Shown here: piece by piece, positions 10,411 to 20,205 of the stretch
Layout: every line of letters begins with the position of its first letter
How positions within the stretch are numbered: position 1 is the stretch's first letter
Assembly: GCA_937863995.1 (NCBI GenBank)
Contig: CALMIK010000062.1
Span: forward strand, 1 to 48,838
Reading direction: 5' to 3'
From: an uncultured Chelatococcus sp.
GTDB lineage: Bacteria; Pseudomonadota; Alphaproteobacteria; Rhizobiales; Beijerinckiaceae
Length of the DNA stretch: 48,838 bases
The notes under the pieces: generated by a model
Database searches by the model: none
What the model was told of the DNA's origin: nothing
The model's input: the letters and a program-made list of their open reading frames with translations, nothing else
Made by a program: the position numbers and the translations under genes

Positions 10411-10855
10411 AAGGGGAGCATCGAGCCATCGCTGGAGCGGGTGTCCGTCGACCTTGGCGCAGGCCCGGCATTGACGTTCCGGCACTTCACTTTCCCGCTC
10501 AGCATTCCCGGCGTGGTGTCGGGGTCGATCATGGTGTCCGCGCTTGCCGTCAGCGCCTATGTCACGCCGGCGTTTCTCTCAGGGGAGGCATGTCGTCATC
10601 ATCATGCCGCACGGTGCTGCCGCTGCTGTCCGGGGAGCGGCGTGGGCTGGAGGAAGCCTCGCGGATCTGGGCGCCGGCCCGTTCACGACCTTCTTCCTGG
10701 TGCCGTTGCCTCAGATCCGCGCCGGCATCTACGTTCAATATTTCATCGATCCGACGATTGCCGCGGTTTCCGCCGCGACGATCGTGGCAGCGGGCCTGAC
10801 CATCGTCATCGTCGACATGGTCATCGGTCTGGACTTCCTCTCGGGAAGCGACTGA
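10411..10855 (+). pseudogene. Relic of PotB/PotC-type ABC transporter permease genes
   Basis: No single frame is open, but translated pieces are clearly permease. Frame 1 (about 10420-10587) reads EPSLERVSVDLGAGPALTF, then FPLSIPGVVSG and SAYVTPAFLSG, the C-terminal half of a PotB-like spermidine/putrescine permease. After a frameshift, GRHVVIIMP continues it. A second piece (about 10640-10855) reads GLEEAS, then in another frame DLGAGPFTTF, LPQIRAGI and DPTIAAVSAATIV, the tail of a PotC-like permease. The piece from RAGI to YVQYF skips the normal intervening helix. So at least two permease genes have been reduced by internal deletions and frameshifts. An AAGGGGAG ribosome-site-like sequence (10411-10418) still precedes the relic. 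Confidence 0.75.
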
Positions 10856-10954
10856 TCCGCGTTCTTTGTTTCGAGACAATACCGACCGATCAAGCAACCC
10901 AGTTTGACCGGAAGGAGATCTGCGTCCTCTATCTGCAACAATCGGGAGGTTATC

Positions 10955-11968
10955 ATGCGTACGGAAGATACGTTCGACGTTATTTACACCCACACCGAAG
11001 GCGAGCCGCTCGGCATCATCTATGGCGGCATTCCCTATCCCCCGGGCTCCAGCATCCTGGAGAAGCGCCGCTTTCTGGAGGAGAACTACGACTGGCTGCG
11101 CAAGGCGGTGATGCGCGAGCCGCGCGGGCACTCCGACATGTTCGGCGTGTTCCTGACGCCGCCCTCGGGGCCGGACTACGACGCCGGGCTGATCTACATC
11201 GACGGCACCGAGTATTCGCACATGTGCGGCCACGGCACCATCGCCGTTTCCATGGCGATCGTCGCCCGCGGGCTCGTGCCGCGCGGCCCCGGCGGCATCA
11301 CCACCATCCGCTTCGAGACGACGGCGGGCCTTGTGACGGCGGAAGTCGCGACCGAGGGCGACAAGGTTCTGTGGACCCGCTTCGAGAACGTGCCCGCCTA
11401 TGTCGCGGAGCAGGACGTGGCCGTCGAGCTGCCCGGCTACGGCAGCCTCAAGGCGGATCTCGCGTGGGGCGGCAACTACTTCGGCATCATCGATCTTCGC
11501 GGCACGGCGCTGCGCATCGGGCCGGAGAACGGCAAGGAGTTGTCGCGGATGGGCCTGATCGCGCGTGAGCAGTTGCGCCGCAAGCTCACCGTGCAGCACC
11601 CCACGGAGGGGCATATCAACAACCTCAACTTCATCACCTTCTGGCACGAGCCCACCATCGAGGGCGCGCTTTACAAGAACGTGCACGTCTTCAGCGCCGG
11701 CCAGCTCGACCGCTCTCCCGGCGGCACCGGCACCAGCGCCATGATGGCGATGTTCGAGGCGCGCGGCGTGATCGGCCTCGACCAGCCGATCCGCTCCGAA
11801 GGGTTGCTCGGCACCGGCACGTTCGAAGGCTGTCTGGTTGGCGAGACGCGCCTTGGCGCCGTGCGCGCGGTGCGCCCCACGGTGAAGGGAACGGCGGGCC
11901 TGCTCGGCACCGCCCGCTGGACCATCGACCGCAACGACCCGGTCGGCGCGGGCTTCGTCGTCGGCTGA
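10955..11968 (+). CDS. Proline racemase superfamily enzyme (hydroxyproline epimerase/dehydratase-like)
   Basis: Product of 337 aa from ATG 10955, which is preceded by CGGGAGGT. The family fold is clear: THTEGEPLG near the start, RGHSDMFGVFL, the first catalytic site MCGHG with Cys91, and DRSPGGTGTSA at about residues 252-262. In racemases and 4-hydroxyproline epimerases this last motif reads SPCGTG and supplies the second acid/base Cys; trans-3-hydroxyproline dehydratases have Thr. Here the residue is Gly256, so a two-base racemase mechanism is unlikely. Substrate is probably proline, a hydroxyproline or a derivative. The gene follows a transporter relic and faces putA, supporting a role in proline-type metabolism. 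Confidence 0.85.
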   Translation: MRTEDTFDVIYTHTEGEPLGIIYGGIPYPPGSSILEKRRFLEENYDWLRKAVMREPRGHSDMFGVFLTPPSGPDYDAGLIYIDGTEYSHMCGHGTIAVSMAIVARGLVPRGPGGITTIRFETTAGLVTAEVATEGDKVLWTRFENVPAYVAEQDVAVELPGYGSLKADLAWGGNYFGIIDLRGTALRIGPENGKELSRMGLIAREQLRRKLTVQHPTEGHINNLNFITFWHEPTIEGALYKNVHVFSAGQLDRSPGGTGTSAMMAMFEARGVIGLDQPIRSEGLLGTGTFEGCLVGETRLGAVRAVRPTVKGTAGLLGTARWTIDRNDPVGAGFVVG

Positions 11969-12039
11969 CCGGGCTTCACGCAGCCGGTTCGGGCCGCGAA
12001 CAACCACGTAGCGCGTTATCGGCGACGATGGCGCAAAAG

Positions 12040-12067
12040 AAAACCCGGTCCGATCGGACCGGGTTTT
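12040..12067. terminator. Bidirectional terminator
   Basis: A perfect inverted repeat with 12-base arms, AAAACCCGGTCC (12040-12051) and GGACCGGGTTTT (12056-12067), around a GATC centre. The T run on one strand and A run on the other let it stop both the proline racemase-family transcript (+) and putA (-), whose stop is 31 bp away. Confidence 0.88.
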
Positions 12068-12097
12068 CTCAGTTGTTAGGAGCGAGAAACGCGCCTG

Positions 12098-15000
12098 TCA
12101 GCTGATCGACATCAGGCTGGCGTTGCCGCCTGCGGCGACCGTGTTGATGGAGGTCGAGACCTCCTCCAGCAGCCAGTTGAGGGAGTAGGCGTCCGGATCG
12201 CGGGCGAGTTCCTCCGAGGTTGCCGCCTGCACGAGGACGAGCGGGCCGGGAAGCGCGGCGACCCGCTGGTTCGCCTCCGCGACGCGCGCCGCGTCGCCTT
12301 CGACGAGGGCGCCGGAGAAGGGGCCGTCCTTCTCCCAGTCGGTGGTCCAGGAAACGCGGGCGGCGACGCTTGCCGGCAGGTCGTCCAGCGCGTTGCGCAA
12401 ACCGCTCGCGGCGTCGATGGCCACGCTGTTGCCAGCCGCGAGTGCTGCCGCGAGCTGGACGTGCAGGCCCGCCGGCGTGTGCGGCGCCAGCAGGATCTTG
12501 CCGCGCGGATGCAGCGCGTAGACGTTGCGCTCGCCCACGGGGCCGGGCAGATCCCGTTCCAGATGCAGCGCCGAGCGGGCCGCGAAGCCGCGCGCCGTCT
12601 CGGCCGCGCCGTCCAGTCCCTTGCCGTCGAGCCAGGTGATGAGATCGCGCAGCGCGGGATCGGTGTAGACGGAAGCCTGATCCGGCGGGATCGGCGCGCG
12701 CTGGACGAGGCGGCCGATGTAGAGCGGCCCGCCCGCCTTCGGCCCCGTGCCCGACAGCCCGCGTCCGCCGAAGGGCTGCACCCCCACGACCGCGCCGATG
12801 ATGTTGCGGTTGACGTAGAGATTGCCCGCCTTGATGCGGCCGGTCACGTGCGCGATCGTCTCGTCGAGGCGCGTATGCAGGCCGAAGGTCAGGCCGTAGC
12901 CGGAGGCGTTGATGTCGTCGATCACGCGGTCGAGATCGCTGCGGCGATAGCGCAGCACGTGCAGCACCGGCCCGAAGACTTCGCGCTTCAGCTCCGACAC
13001 GGCCTCGATCTCGATGATGGTCGGCGGCACGAACGTGCCGTGCGCGGCGCCTTCCGGCAGCTCGATCTGGTCGATCCGGTAGTTGCGCCGGCGCATGCTG
13101 TCGATGTGCTGGTCGATTTTCTTCTTGGCGTCGGCACTGATGACCGGGCCGACATCGACGCGCAGGCGGTCGGTGCGGCCGAGCGACAGCTCCTGGAAAG
13201 CACCCCGCAGCATATGGAGCGTGCGCTCCGCCACTTCCTCCTGCAGATACAGGACGCGCAGAGCCGAGCAGCGCTGGCCGGCGCTGTCGAAGGCGGAGGC
13301 GACGACATCCGCGACCACCTGCTCGGCGAGCGCGGAGGAATCGACGATCATGGCGTTCTGCCCGCCGGTTTCCGCGATCAGCGGAATCGGCTTGCCGGCC
13401 GGCGACAGACGGCGCGACAGCTGCGACTGGATGAGGCGCGCGACTTCCGTCGAGCCGGTGAACATCACACCCGCCACATCGTCCGCGCCGACGAGGGCCG
13501 CGCCGACCCGCCCGTCGCCGGGCACGAGTTGCAGCGCGCCGGCGGGAACGCCGGCCTCGTGCAGGATCTTCACGCTCTCGCTGGCGATGATCGGCGTCGA
13601 ATCTGCGGGCTTCGCCAGCACCGGATTGCCGGCGACGAGCGCCGCCGCGACCTGCCCGGTGAAGATCGCCAGCGGGAAGTTCCACGGGCTGATGCACACC
13701 ACGGGGCCGAGCGACTCATGCGCCGGTCCGAGCGTCTTGCGCGCCTGTTCGGCGTAATATCGCAGGAAGTCGATCGCCTCGCGCACCTCGCCGATGGCGT
13801 TGGCGGCGGACTTGCCGGCCTCGCGGATGATGATCCCCATCAGGGTCTCGATGCGCGACTGCATGATGTCGGCGGCGCGATCCAGCCGCGCCGCGCGCTC
13901 CGCCGGCGCGACGGCGGCCCATTGCGCGGCATGGTCGGCGGCGGCCTTGACGATGCGCGCGGCATCCTCCGGCTGTACCTCGGTCACCCGCCCCACCTTG
14001 TCGCGGTGATCGGCGGGGTTCAGGATCGGGCGCGTGACGCCGGCGGTGGAGCCGTCCGCGAGTAGCGGCAGGGCGTGCCAGTCGGGACCGACTGTCGCGG
14101 CGAGGTTGCGCGACAGTTCAACAAGCGTCGTCTCGTTGGAGAGATCGAGGCCGGCGGAGTTTTCCCGCGCATCACCGAAAAGCGCGCCGGGCAGGGCGAT
14201 CTTGTCGTGCGGCTGGCCGACGACCGGGCTTGCCGCAACCACTTGCGCCGGATCGGCGATCAGCTCGTCGATGGACACGGAGGGATCGGAGATGCGGTTG
14301 ACGAACGACGAGTTGGCGCCGTTCTCCAGCAGGCGGCGCACCAGATAGGCGAGCAGCGTCTCGTGGGTGCCGACGGGCGCGTAGATGCGCGCCGGCCGGT
14401 TGAGCTTGTCGGGGCCGACGACCTCGTCGTAAAGCGGCTCGCCCATGCCGTGCAGGCACTGGAACTCGTACTTGCCCACCGCATAGTCCGGCCCGGCCAG
14501 GTGGTAGATGGAGGCCAGAGTCTGCGCGTTGTGGGTGGCGAACTGCGGGAATACCGCGTCGCCCGCCGCCAGCAGCTTGCGGGCGCAGGCGATGTAGGAA
14601 ACGTCCGTGTGCACCTTGCGGGTGTAGACGGGAAAATCCTCCAGCCCGTCGAGCTGGGCGCGCTTGATCTCCGCGTCCCAGTAGGCGCCCTTGACGAGGC
14701 GCACCATCATGCGCCGGCCCGAACGGCGCGACAGGTCGATGATGTAATCGAGCACGAAGGGGCAGCGCCGGCCATAGGCCTGCACCACGAAACCGAGGCC
14801 GTTCCAGCCCTTGAGGTCGGCGTCGAAGCTCAGGTCTTCCAGCAGGTCGAGGGAGAGTTCGAGCCTGTCGGCTTCCTCGGCGTCGATGTTGAAGCCGATG
14901 TCGTATCCCTTGGCGATGACGGCGAGCGCCTTCACCTTCGGCAGCAGCTCGCTCATGACGCGCTGCGCCTGCGGGCGGCTGTAGCGCGGGTGCAGCGCCG

Positions 15001-15793
15001 ACAGCTTGATGGAAATGCCGGGGCCGTCGAAGATGCCGCGACCCGCCGCGGCGGTGCCGATGGCGTGGATCGCGGTTTCGTAATCCCGGTAGTAGCGGTC
15101 GGCGTCGGCGGCGGTCGTCGCCGCCTCGCCGAGCATGTCGTAGGAGTAGCGGAAGCCGCGCGCCTCCAGCGGGCGGGCGCGCTTCAGCGCCTCGTCGATG
15201 GTCTCGCCGGTGACGAACTGCTCGCCCATCATGCGCATCGCCATGTCGACGCCGTGGCGGATGACCGGCTCGCCGCAGCGGGCGATGAGCCGCGTCAGCG
15301 CCGCGCCGAGGCTGCGGTCGTTGACGGTGGACGTCAGCTTGCCGGTGACGACGAGGCCCCAGGTGGCGGCATTGACGAACAGCGAGCGACCGCCGCCGAT
15401 GTGGGATTTCCAGTCGCCGTCCGCGATCTTGTCGCGGATGAGCGCGTCGCGGGTGGCGCTGTCGGGTATGCGCAGCAGCGCCTCGGCCAGGCACATCAGC
15501 GCGACGCCTTCCTGGCTCGACAGCGAGTACTCGCGCACCAGGCCCTCGACGCCGGTGCCCTTGTGCTTGGCGCGCAGCGCCTCGATCAGCTTGCGCGCGG
15601 TGCGCTCGATGTCCGAGCGCAGCGGCTCGCCCACGCGGGCCGCTTCCACCAGCGGCGCGACGCATTCCGGCTCCGGCCGGCGGTAGGCGGCGGTGATGGC
15701 GCGGCGCAACTCGCTCTGCGGGCGGATCGGCGGCGCGAATTCGGCGAAGGGACCGGCGGCTGTTTCCTGCCGGTCGGCAGCGGTATCGGACAT
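12098..15793 (-). CDS. putA: Bifunctional proline dehydrogenase / L-glutamate gamma-semialdehyde dehydrogenase PutA
   Basis: Product of 1231 aa from ATG 15793, after a GAGGT ribosome site. The N-terminal half is the FAD-dependent proline dehydrogenase barrel (SIKLSALHPRYS, VKGAYWDAEIKRAQ, FATHNAQT, CLHGMGEPLY). The C-terminal half is an NAD-dependent aldehyde dehydrogenase (ISPWNFPLAIFTGQ, FTGSTEVAR, ETGGQNAM, catalytic Cys842 in AGQRCSA, PFGGRGLSGTG), followed by a C-terminal domain of about 200 aa. Proline is oxidised to glutamate with the intermediate channelled between sites. There is no N-terminal ribbon-helix-helix, unlike the 1320-aa E. coli protein, so it does not self-regulate; a divergent Lrp-type regulator sits 187 bp away. 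Confidence 0.97.
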   Translation of the reverse strand: MSDTAADRQETAAGPFAEFAPPIRPQSELRRAITAAYRRPEPECVAPLVEAARVGEPLRSDIERTARKLIEALRAKHKGTGVEGLVREYSLSSQEGVALMCLAEALLRIPDSATRDALIRDKIADGDWKSHIGGGRSLFVNAATWGLVVTGKLTSTVNDRSLGAALTRLIARCGEPVIRHGVDMAMRMMGEQFVTGETIDEALKRARPLEARGFRYSYDMLGEAATTAADADRYYRDYETAIHAIGTAAAGRGIFDGPGISIKLSALHPRYSRPQAQRVMSELLPKVKALAVIAKGYDIGFNIDAEEADRLELSLDLLEDLSFDADLKGWNGLGFVVQAYGRRCPFVLDYIIDLSRRSGRRMMVRLVKGAYWDAEIKRAQLDGLEDFPVYTRKVHTDVSYIACARKLLAAGDAVFPQFATHNAQTLASIYHLAGPDYAVGKYEFQCLHGMGEPLYDEVVGPDKLNRPARIYAPVGTHETLLAYLVRRLLENGANSSFVNRISDPSVSIDELIADPAQVVAASPVVGQPHDKIALPGALFGDARENSAGLDLSNETTLVELSRNLAATVGPDWHALPLLADGSTAGVTRPILNPADHRDKVGRVTEVQPEDAARIVKAAADHAAQWAAVAPAERAARLDRAADIMQSRIETLMGIIIREAGKSAANAIGEVREAIDFLRYYAEQARKTLGPAHESLGPVVCISPWNFPLAIFTGQVAAALVAGNPVLAKPADSTPIIASESVKILHEAGVPAGALQLVPGDGRVGAALVGADDVAGVMFTGSTEVARLIQSQLSRRLSPAGKPIPLIAETGGQNAMIVDSSALAEQVVADVVASAFDSAGQRCSALRVLYLQEEVAERTLHMLRGAFQELSLGRTDRLRVDVGPVISADAKKKIDQHIDSMRRRNYRIDQIELPEGAAHGTFVPPTIIEIEAVSELKREVFGPVLHVLRYRRSDLDRVIDDINASGYGLTFGLHTRLDETIAHVTGRIKAGNLYVNRNIIGAVVGVQPFGGRGLSGTGPKAGGPLYIGRLVQRAPIPPDQASVYTDPALRDLITWLDGKGLDGAAETARGFAARSALHLERDLPGPVGERNVYALHPRGKILLAPHTPAGLHVQLAAALAAGNSVAIDAASGLRNALDDLPASVAARVSWTTDWEKDGPFSGALVEGDAARVAEANQRVAALPGPLVLVQAATSEELARDPDAYSLNWLLEEVSTSINTVAAGGNASLMSIS

Positions 15794-15980
15794 GACATGA
15801 CCTCGAAACGGAAAACCTTCCGAACGGTGGCCGGAGGGGGCCATTCCCGTTCTGCCCCGTTCCGCCAGACCGCCTTTCGGCCGGATGTTCGCATCCTACA
15901 TGAAAGGGAAAATTTATGCTGCCTTGATTTGTTCCCCCGCGTGGGCATATGAACTTAATCTTGGCATCGGAGGCGGCGAA

Positions 15981-16460
15981 ATGGCTACGATAAGGCGTCA
16001 AGTTGGTGAGATCGACGCGTTCGATTCACGGATCATCGAGATCCTGCGCCAGGACGGGCGCATTTCCGTCACCGATCTCGCCGCCCGCGTCGGGCTGTCG
16101 AAGACGCCCTGCCAGCTCCGCCTGCGGCGCCTCATCGACGAGGGCTACATCGAGGGCTTCGCGGCGATCCTGAACCCGGCGAAATTCGGCCTCGACCACG
16201 TCGCCTTCGCCGAGGTCAAGCTGACCAGCACCCAGGAAGACGCGCTGCGGCACTTCAACGACGCCGTGAAGAAGATCAAGGAGGTGGAGGAATGCCACCT
16301 GATCGCCGGCCGCTTCGACTACCTGCTCAAGATCAGGACGCCGGACATCCGGCGCTACCGCCATGTGCTGGGGGAGCGGATTTCGTCGCTTCCCTTCGTG
16401 GCCAGCACCTCGACCAGCGTCGTAATGGAGACGGTCAAGGAAGGCTGGAGCAGCGTTTGA
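15981..16460 (+). CDS. putR: Lrp/AsnC-family regulator, PutR-like
   Basis: Product of 159 aa from ATG 15981, preceded by a CGGAGGCGG ribosome site; a longer open frame to 15885 has no such site. The N-terminal winged helix-turn-helix reads DSRIIEILRQDGRISVTDLAARVGLSKTPCQLRLRRL, and the C-terminal RAM ligand domain carries ECHLIAGRFDYLLKIRT. The GLSKTPCQ recognition helix is typical of PutR, the proline-responsive activator of putA in alphaproteobacteria. Divergent arrangement with putA supports this; the 187-bp gap must carry both promoters. Ligand assignment rests on family and position. Confidence 0.9.
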   Translation: MATIRRQVGEIDAFDSRIIEILRQDGRISVTDLAARVGLSKTPCQLRLRRLIDEGYIEGFAAILNPAKFGLDHVAFAEVKLTSTQEDALRHFNDAVKKIKEVEECHLIAGRFDYLLKIRTPDIRRYRHVLGERISSLPFVASTSTSVVMETVKEGWSSV

Positions 16461-16517
16461 GGCATTGCGGCGTTTCGTTGAAACGCGAAATGGCTTCCGA
16501 AGGCGGACTTAACCGCC

Positions 16518-17240
<723 letters not shown>

Positions 17241-17246
17241 CGTCTC

Positions 17247-18014
17247 TTACTCGTCATCGCTGACCCCGAGGTATGCTTCGATGACCTTGGGGTTCGATTT
17301 GATCTCTTCCGGCGTGCCCTCGGCGATCTTGGCGCCGTATTCGAGCACGACGAGCTTCTGGCAGATCTTCATCACCAGGTTCATGTCGTGCTCGATCAGC
17401 AGCACCGTGATGCCGCGCTTCTGAATGGCGCCGATCAGGTCCGACAGGGCGGCGGTCTCCTGGTCGTTCATGCCGCCCGCCGGCTCGTCGAGGATGACGA
17501 GGCGCGGATCGCTCGCGAGCGCCCGGGCGATCTCCAGCAGGCGCTGGTTGCCGTAGGAGAGGTTGCCGGCCTCGTTGTCGAACTCGCTGTCGAGGCCGAC
17601 GAAGGCGAGCTCCTGCATGGCCCGCTCGACCGCGGCGCGCTCCTCCCGCCGCTGCGACGGCAGCCAGAACATCGACGACAGCAGGCCGGCGCGCATGCGG
17701 CAGTGACGCCCCGCCAGGACGTTCTCCAGCAGGCTCATCTGCTGGAAGAGGCGGATGTTCTGGAAGGTGCGCGCGATGCCGCGCTCGACGATGCGGAAGG
17801 GCTTCTCGCCGTTGATGGCGCCGCCCTCGAAGGTGATGGAGCCGGTCAGCGGCTCATAGTTGCCGGTGATCAGGTTGAAGACGGTGGTCTTGCCCGCGCC
17901 GTTCGGCCCGATGAGGCCGATGATCGAGCTTTCCTCGACGGTGAAGCTCACGTCGTTGACCGCCGTCAGGCCGCCGAACTTCTTGGTGACGTTCTGGAGC
18001 GACAGAAGGCTCAT
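17247..18014 (-). CDS. livG: Branched-chain-type amino acid ABC transporter ATPase LivG (system 1)
   Basis: Product of 255 aa with Walker [10 protein letters not shown], signature LSYGNQR, Walker [14 protein letters not shown] and LLIEHDM. The [15 protein letters not shown] form of the signature and the GGMND after Walker B are characteristic of LivG rather than LivF. The start overlaps the livM stop by four bases. It forms the second half of the ATPase dimer for the importer. Confidence 0.95.
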   Translation of the reverse strand: MSLLSLQNVTKKFGGLTAVNDVSFTVEESSIIGLIGPNGAGKTTVFNLITGNYEPLTGSITFEGGAINGEKPFRIVERGIARTFQNIRLFQQMSLLENVLAGRHCRMRAGLLSSMFWLPSQRREERAAVERAMQELAFVGLDSEFDNEAGNLSYGNQRLLEIARALASDPRLVILDEPAGGMNDQETAALSDLIGAIQKRGITVLLIEHDMNLVMKICQKLVVLEYGAKIAEGTPEEIKSNPKVIEAYLGVSDDE

Positions 18015-19054
18015 CCTGCCCCTCCCACGGTTGGCTCGGTGAATTTCTTCACGCCTTTCGCGATGCCGCTGGGGAACTTGCCAATGAGGTGGCCGGCGTC
18101 ATAGCGGCGCCGGCGCGGCTTCATGATGCCCTGCGGACGCACGATCATCACCACGACCATCATCACGCCGAACAGCAGCAGGCTCCAGTCGCCGAACATG
18201 GTCAGCACGTCGCGCATGCCGACGAGCAGGAAGGAGGCGATGATGACGCCGACGATGTTGCCGCCGCCCGCGAGGATCACGATGGCGAACAGCAGCACGG
18301 ATTCCTTGAACTCGAACAGGCCCGGCGAGATCGTGCGGATGAAGGGCGCGTAGAGCGTGCCCACCATGCCGGCCCAGAACGCGCCGATGGTGAAGGCGAT
18401 CAGCTTGTAGCGCACGGTGTTGACGCCGTTGCCGGAAGCCGCGACCTCGTCGTACTTGATGTAGTTCAGCGCCCGCCCGAAGCGCGAATGCTCGAGGAAG
18501 TAGAACAGCGCCGCCGTCAACGCCACGAAGCCCCAGATGAGATAGAACTGGGAAAACTGCGTCATGAAGCGGAAGCCGAACACCTCGATGCGCCGGATGC
18601 CGGTGATGCCGTTCGGCCCCTGGGTAAGGCCGAAGACGTCATTGATGAAGGCGATGCGCAGGATCTCGCTGATGCCGATGGTGACCACCAGCAGGTAGTC
18701 GCCGCGCAGATGAATGACCGGCAGCGCCACGACGAACGCGAAAACCGCCGTGATGCACGCCGCGAACGGCAGCGTGTAGACGATCGGCCAGCCGAGCGCG
18801 GAGTTGAGCACCGCCGTCACGTAAGCGCCCAGCGCGAAGAACGCGATGTGGCCCATGTTGAAGAGGCCGGTCTGCCCCAGGATGATGTTCAGCGACAGCG
18901 CCAGCGCCGCGAATATCCCGATGTTGTTCAGGGTGCGCAGCCAGACGTCGCCTCCGCCCCGCAGCTCGAGGGCGAGCGCGAGCGCGACCATGAAGCCGAA
19001 GAAGGCGAGCCCGGCCCACAGGCCGAGAAAGCGGTTGTTTTTCAGAGCGTCCAT
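18011..19054 (-). CDS. livM: Branched-chain-type amino acid ABC transporter permease LivM (system 1)
   Basis: Product of 347 aa with about nine membrane segments. [24 protein letters not shown] at the start of the channel and [17 protein letters not shown] in the cytoplasmic coupling loop are LivM signatures; the C-terminus is a basic cytoplasmic tail (KPRRRR). Stop and start codons of livH and livM share one base. It is the second half of the inner-membrane channel. Confidence 0.94.
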   Translation of the reverse strand: MDALKNNRFLGLWAGLAFFGFMVALALALELRGGGDVWLRTLNNIGIFAALALSLNIILGQTGLFNMGHIAFFALGAYVTAVLNSALGWPIVYTLPFAACITAVFAFVVALPVIHLRGDYLLVVTIGISEILRIAFINDVFGLTQGPNGITGIRRIEVFGFRFMTQFSQFYLIWGFVALTAALFYFLEHSRFGRALNYIKYDEVAASGNGVNTVRYKLIAFTIGAFWAGMVGTLYAPFIRTISPGLFEFKESVLLFAIVILAGGGNIVGVIIASFLLVGMRDVLTMFGDWSLLLFGVMMVVVMIVRPQGIMKPRRRRYDAGHLIGKFPSGIAKGVKKFTEPTVGGAG

Positions 19055-19959
19055 CAGATCTTATCCGCCACACGTTCACCCAGGATTCCGGTCGGGCGAA
19101 AAATCAGGATGATGATCAGCGCGCCGAAGGCGATCGCGTCCTTCCAGCTGCCGGAAATGTAGCCGCCGGCGATCGCCTCGACGACGCCCAGCAACAGCCC
19201 TCCCAGCATCGCGCCCGGTATGTTGCCGATGCCACCGATGATCGCGGCGACGAACGCCTTGAGGCCGAAGGCAAAGCCCATCTCGGGATGGATCTGGCCG
19301 TAGAACAGCCCCAGCAGCACGCCGGCGGCGGCGCCCAGCGCCGGCCCGATCATGAACACGAACGCGATGATCCGGTTGACGTTGATGCCCATCAGCCGCG
19401 CCGCGCCCTGGTCGATGGCGACGGCGCGGATCGCCGTGCCGGTGCGCGTGTGGTTGATGTACCAGTAGAGCATGGACATCAGCAGCACGGCGGTCGCGAA
19501 CATGATGATGCGCTTCGACGGCACGTCCACGCCGAAGATCGGGATGTTCGGCAGGTCGAGGATGTCGACGGGGTACGACTGGCGGTTGGGCGAGTAGATC
19601 AGCTTCAGCGCGTTGGCGAAAAAGATCGAGGCGCCGAAGGCCGACACCACGGCGGCGAGCCGGTTGGCGTTGCGCAGCGGGCGGTAGGCGACCCGTTCGA
19701 GCAGGAACCCGATGACCGCGACGCCGGCCGCCGCCATGATGATGAGGATCCACGGAATGATGAGCGGGCTGACGTTACCCTGCAGGGCGAACGTCGTCAG
19801 GATCGTCAGGCCGAAATAGGCGCCTATCGTGAAGAGGTCGCCATGGGCAAAGTTGATCAGCCGCAGAATGCCGTAAACCATCGTGTAGCCAAGGGCGATC
19901 AGCGCGTAGATGCTGCCGATGGCCAGGCCATTGCTGAGCTGCGTGAGGAATATGTCCAT
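19054..19959 (-). CDS. livH: Branched-chain-type amino acid ABC transporter permease LivH (system 1)
   Basis: Product of 301 aa from ATG 19959; the frame extends upstream to 20058 but the family starts at MDIFLTQLSNGLAIGSIYALIALGYTMVYG. RLINFAHGDLF and MGFAFGLKAFVAAIIGGIGNIPGA are conserved LivH motifs. It forms the channel with LivM. A 240-bp gap with a strong hairpin separates it from the binding-protein gene. Confidence 0.94.
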   Translation of the reverse strand: MDIFLTQLSNGLAIGSIYALIALGYTMVYGILRLINFAHGDLFTIGAYFGLTILTTFALQGNVSPLIIPWILIIMAAAGVAVIGFLLERVAYRPLRNANRLAAVVSAFGASIFFANALKLIYSPNRQSYPVDILDLPNIPIFGVDVPSKRIIMFATAVLLMSMLYWYINHTRTGTAIRAVAIDQGAARLMGINVNRIIAFVFMIGPALGAAAGVLLGLFYGQIHPEMGFAFGLKAFVAAIIGGIGNIPGAMLGGLLLGVVEAIAGGYISGSWKDAIAFGALIIILIFRPTGILGERVADKI

Positions 19960-20131
19960 GGTGACCCATCGTATCTGACCGGACAGTCGGAAGGAAAAGC
20001 ACGTTCCCCTCCCGGATGGCGCCGGGCTCGCGAAACCGGGCAAGGCCCCGCGATTCATTGTTTTAAGCGGTTCCCGAATGGAAAGCGCTCGTTATTGCTT
20101 TTGCGTCAGGGCCGCCGGGCGCGGCGTGGAG

Positions 20132-20159
20132 GGGGCGTCCGCAAGGGAGCGGGCGCCCC
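20132..20159 (-). other. Hairpin between livK and livH (system 1)
   Basis: Arms GGGGCG (20132-20137) and CGCCCC (20154-20159), with inner CCGC/GCGG separated from them by one mismatch and a 6-base loop. There is no T run, so it is more likely an mRNA-stabilising or partial-attenuation hairpin than a terminator. Such structures keep the binding-protein message abundant relative to the permeases. Confidence 0.55.
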
Positions 20160-20175
20160 GGCCGGTCCGGCAGTC

Positions 20176-20205
20176 GTGCCGGCCTTACTCTTGCCAGCCT
20201 TACTC
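20176..20205. repeat. 15-bp tandem duplication across the livK stop (system 1)
   Basis: Two adjacent 15-base copies, 20176-20190 and 20191-20205, match at 13 of 15 positions. Each carries the gene's GAG-TAA end on the minus strand, so two in-frame TAA stops lie 15 bases apart. A read-through product would gain only four residues. Confidence 0.75.

Noticed and set aside
14075..15952. 625-aa plus-strand frame opposite putA
   Set aside because: Antisense shadow of a strong putA gene; no recognisable domains.
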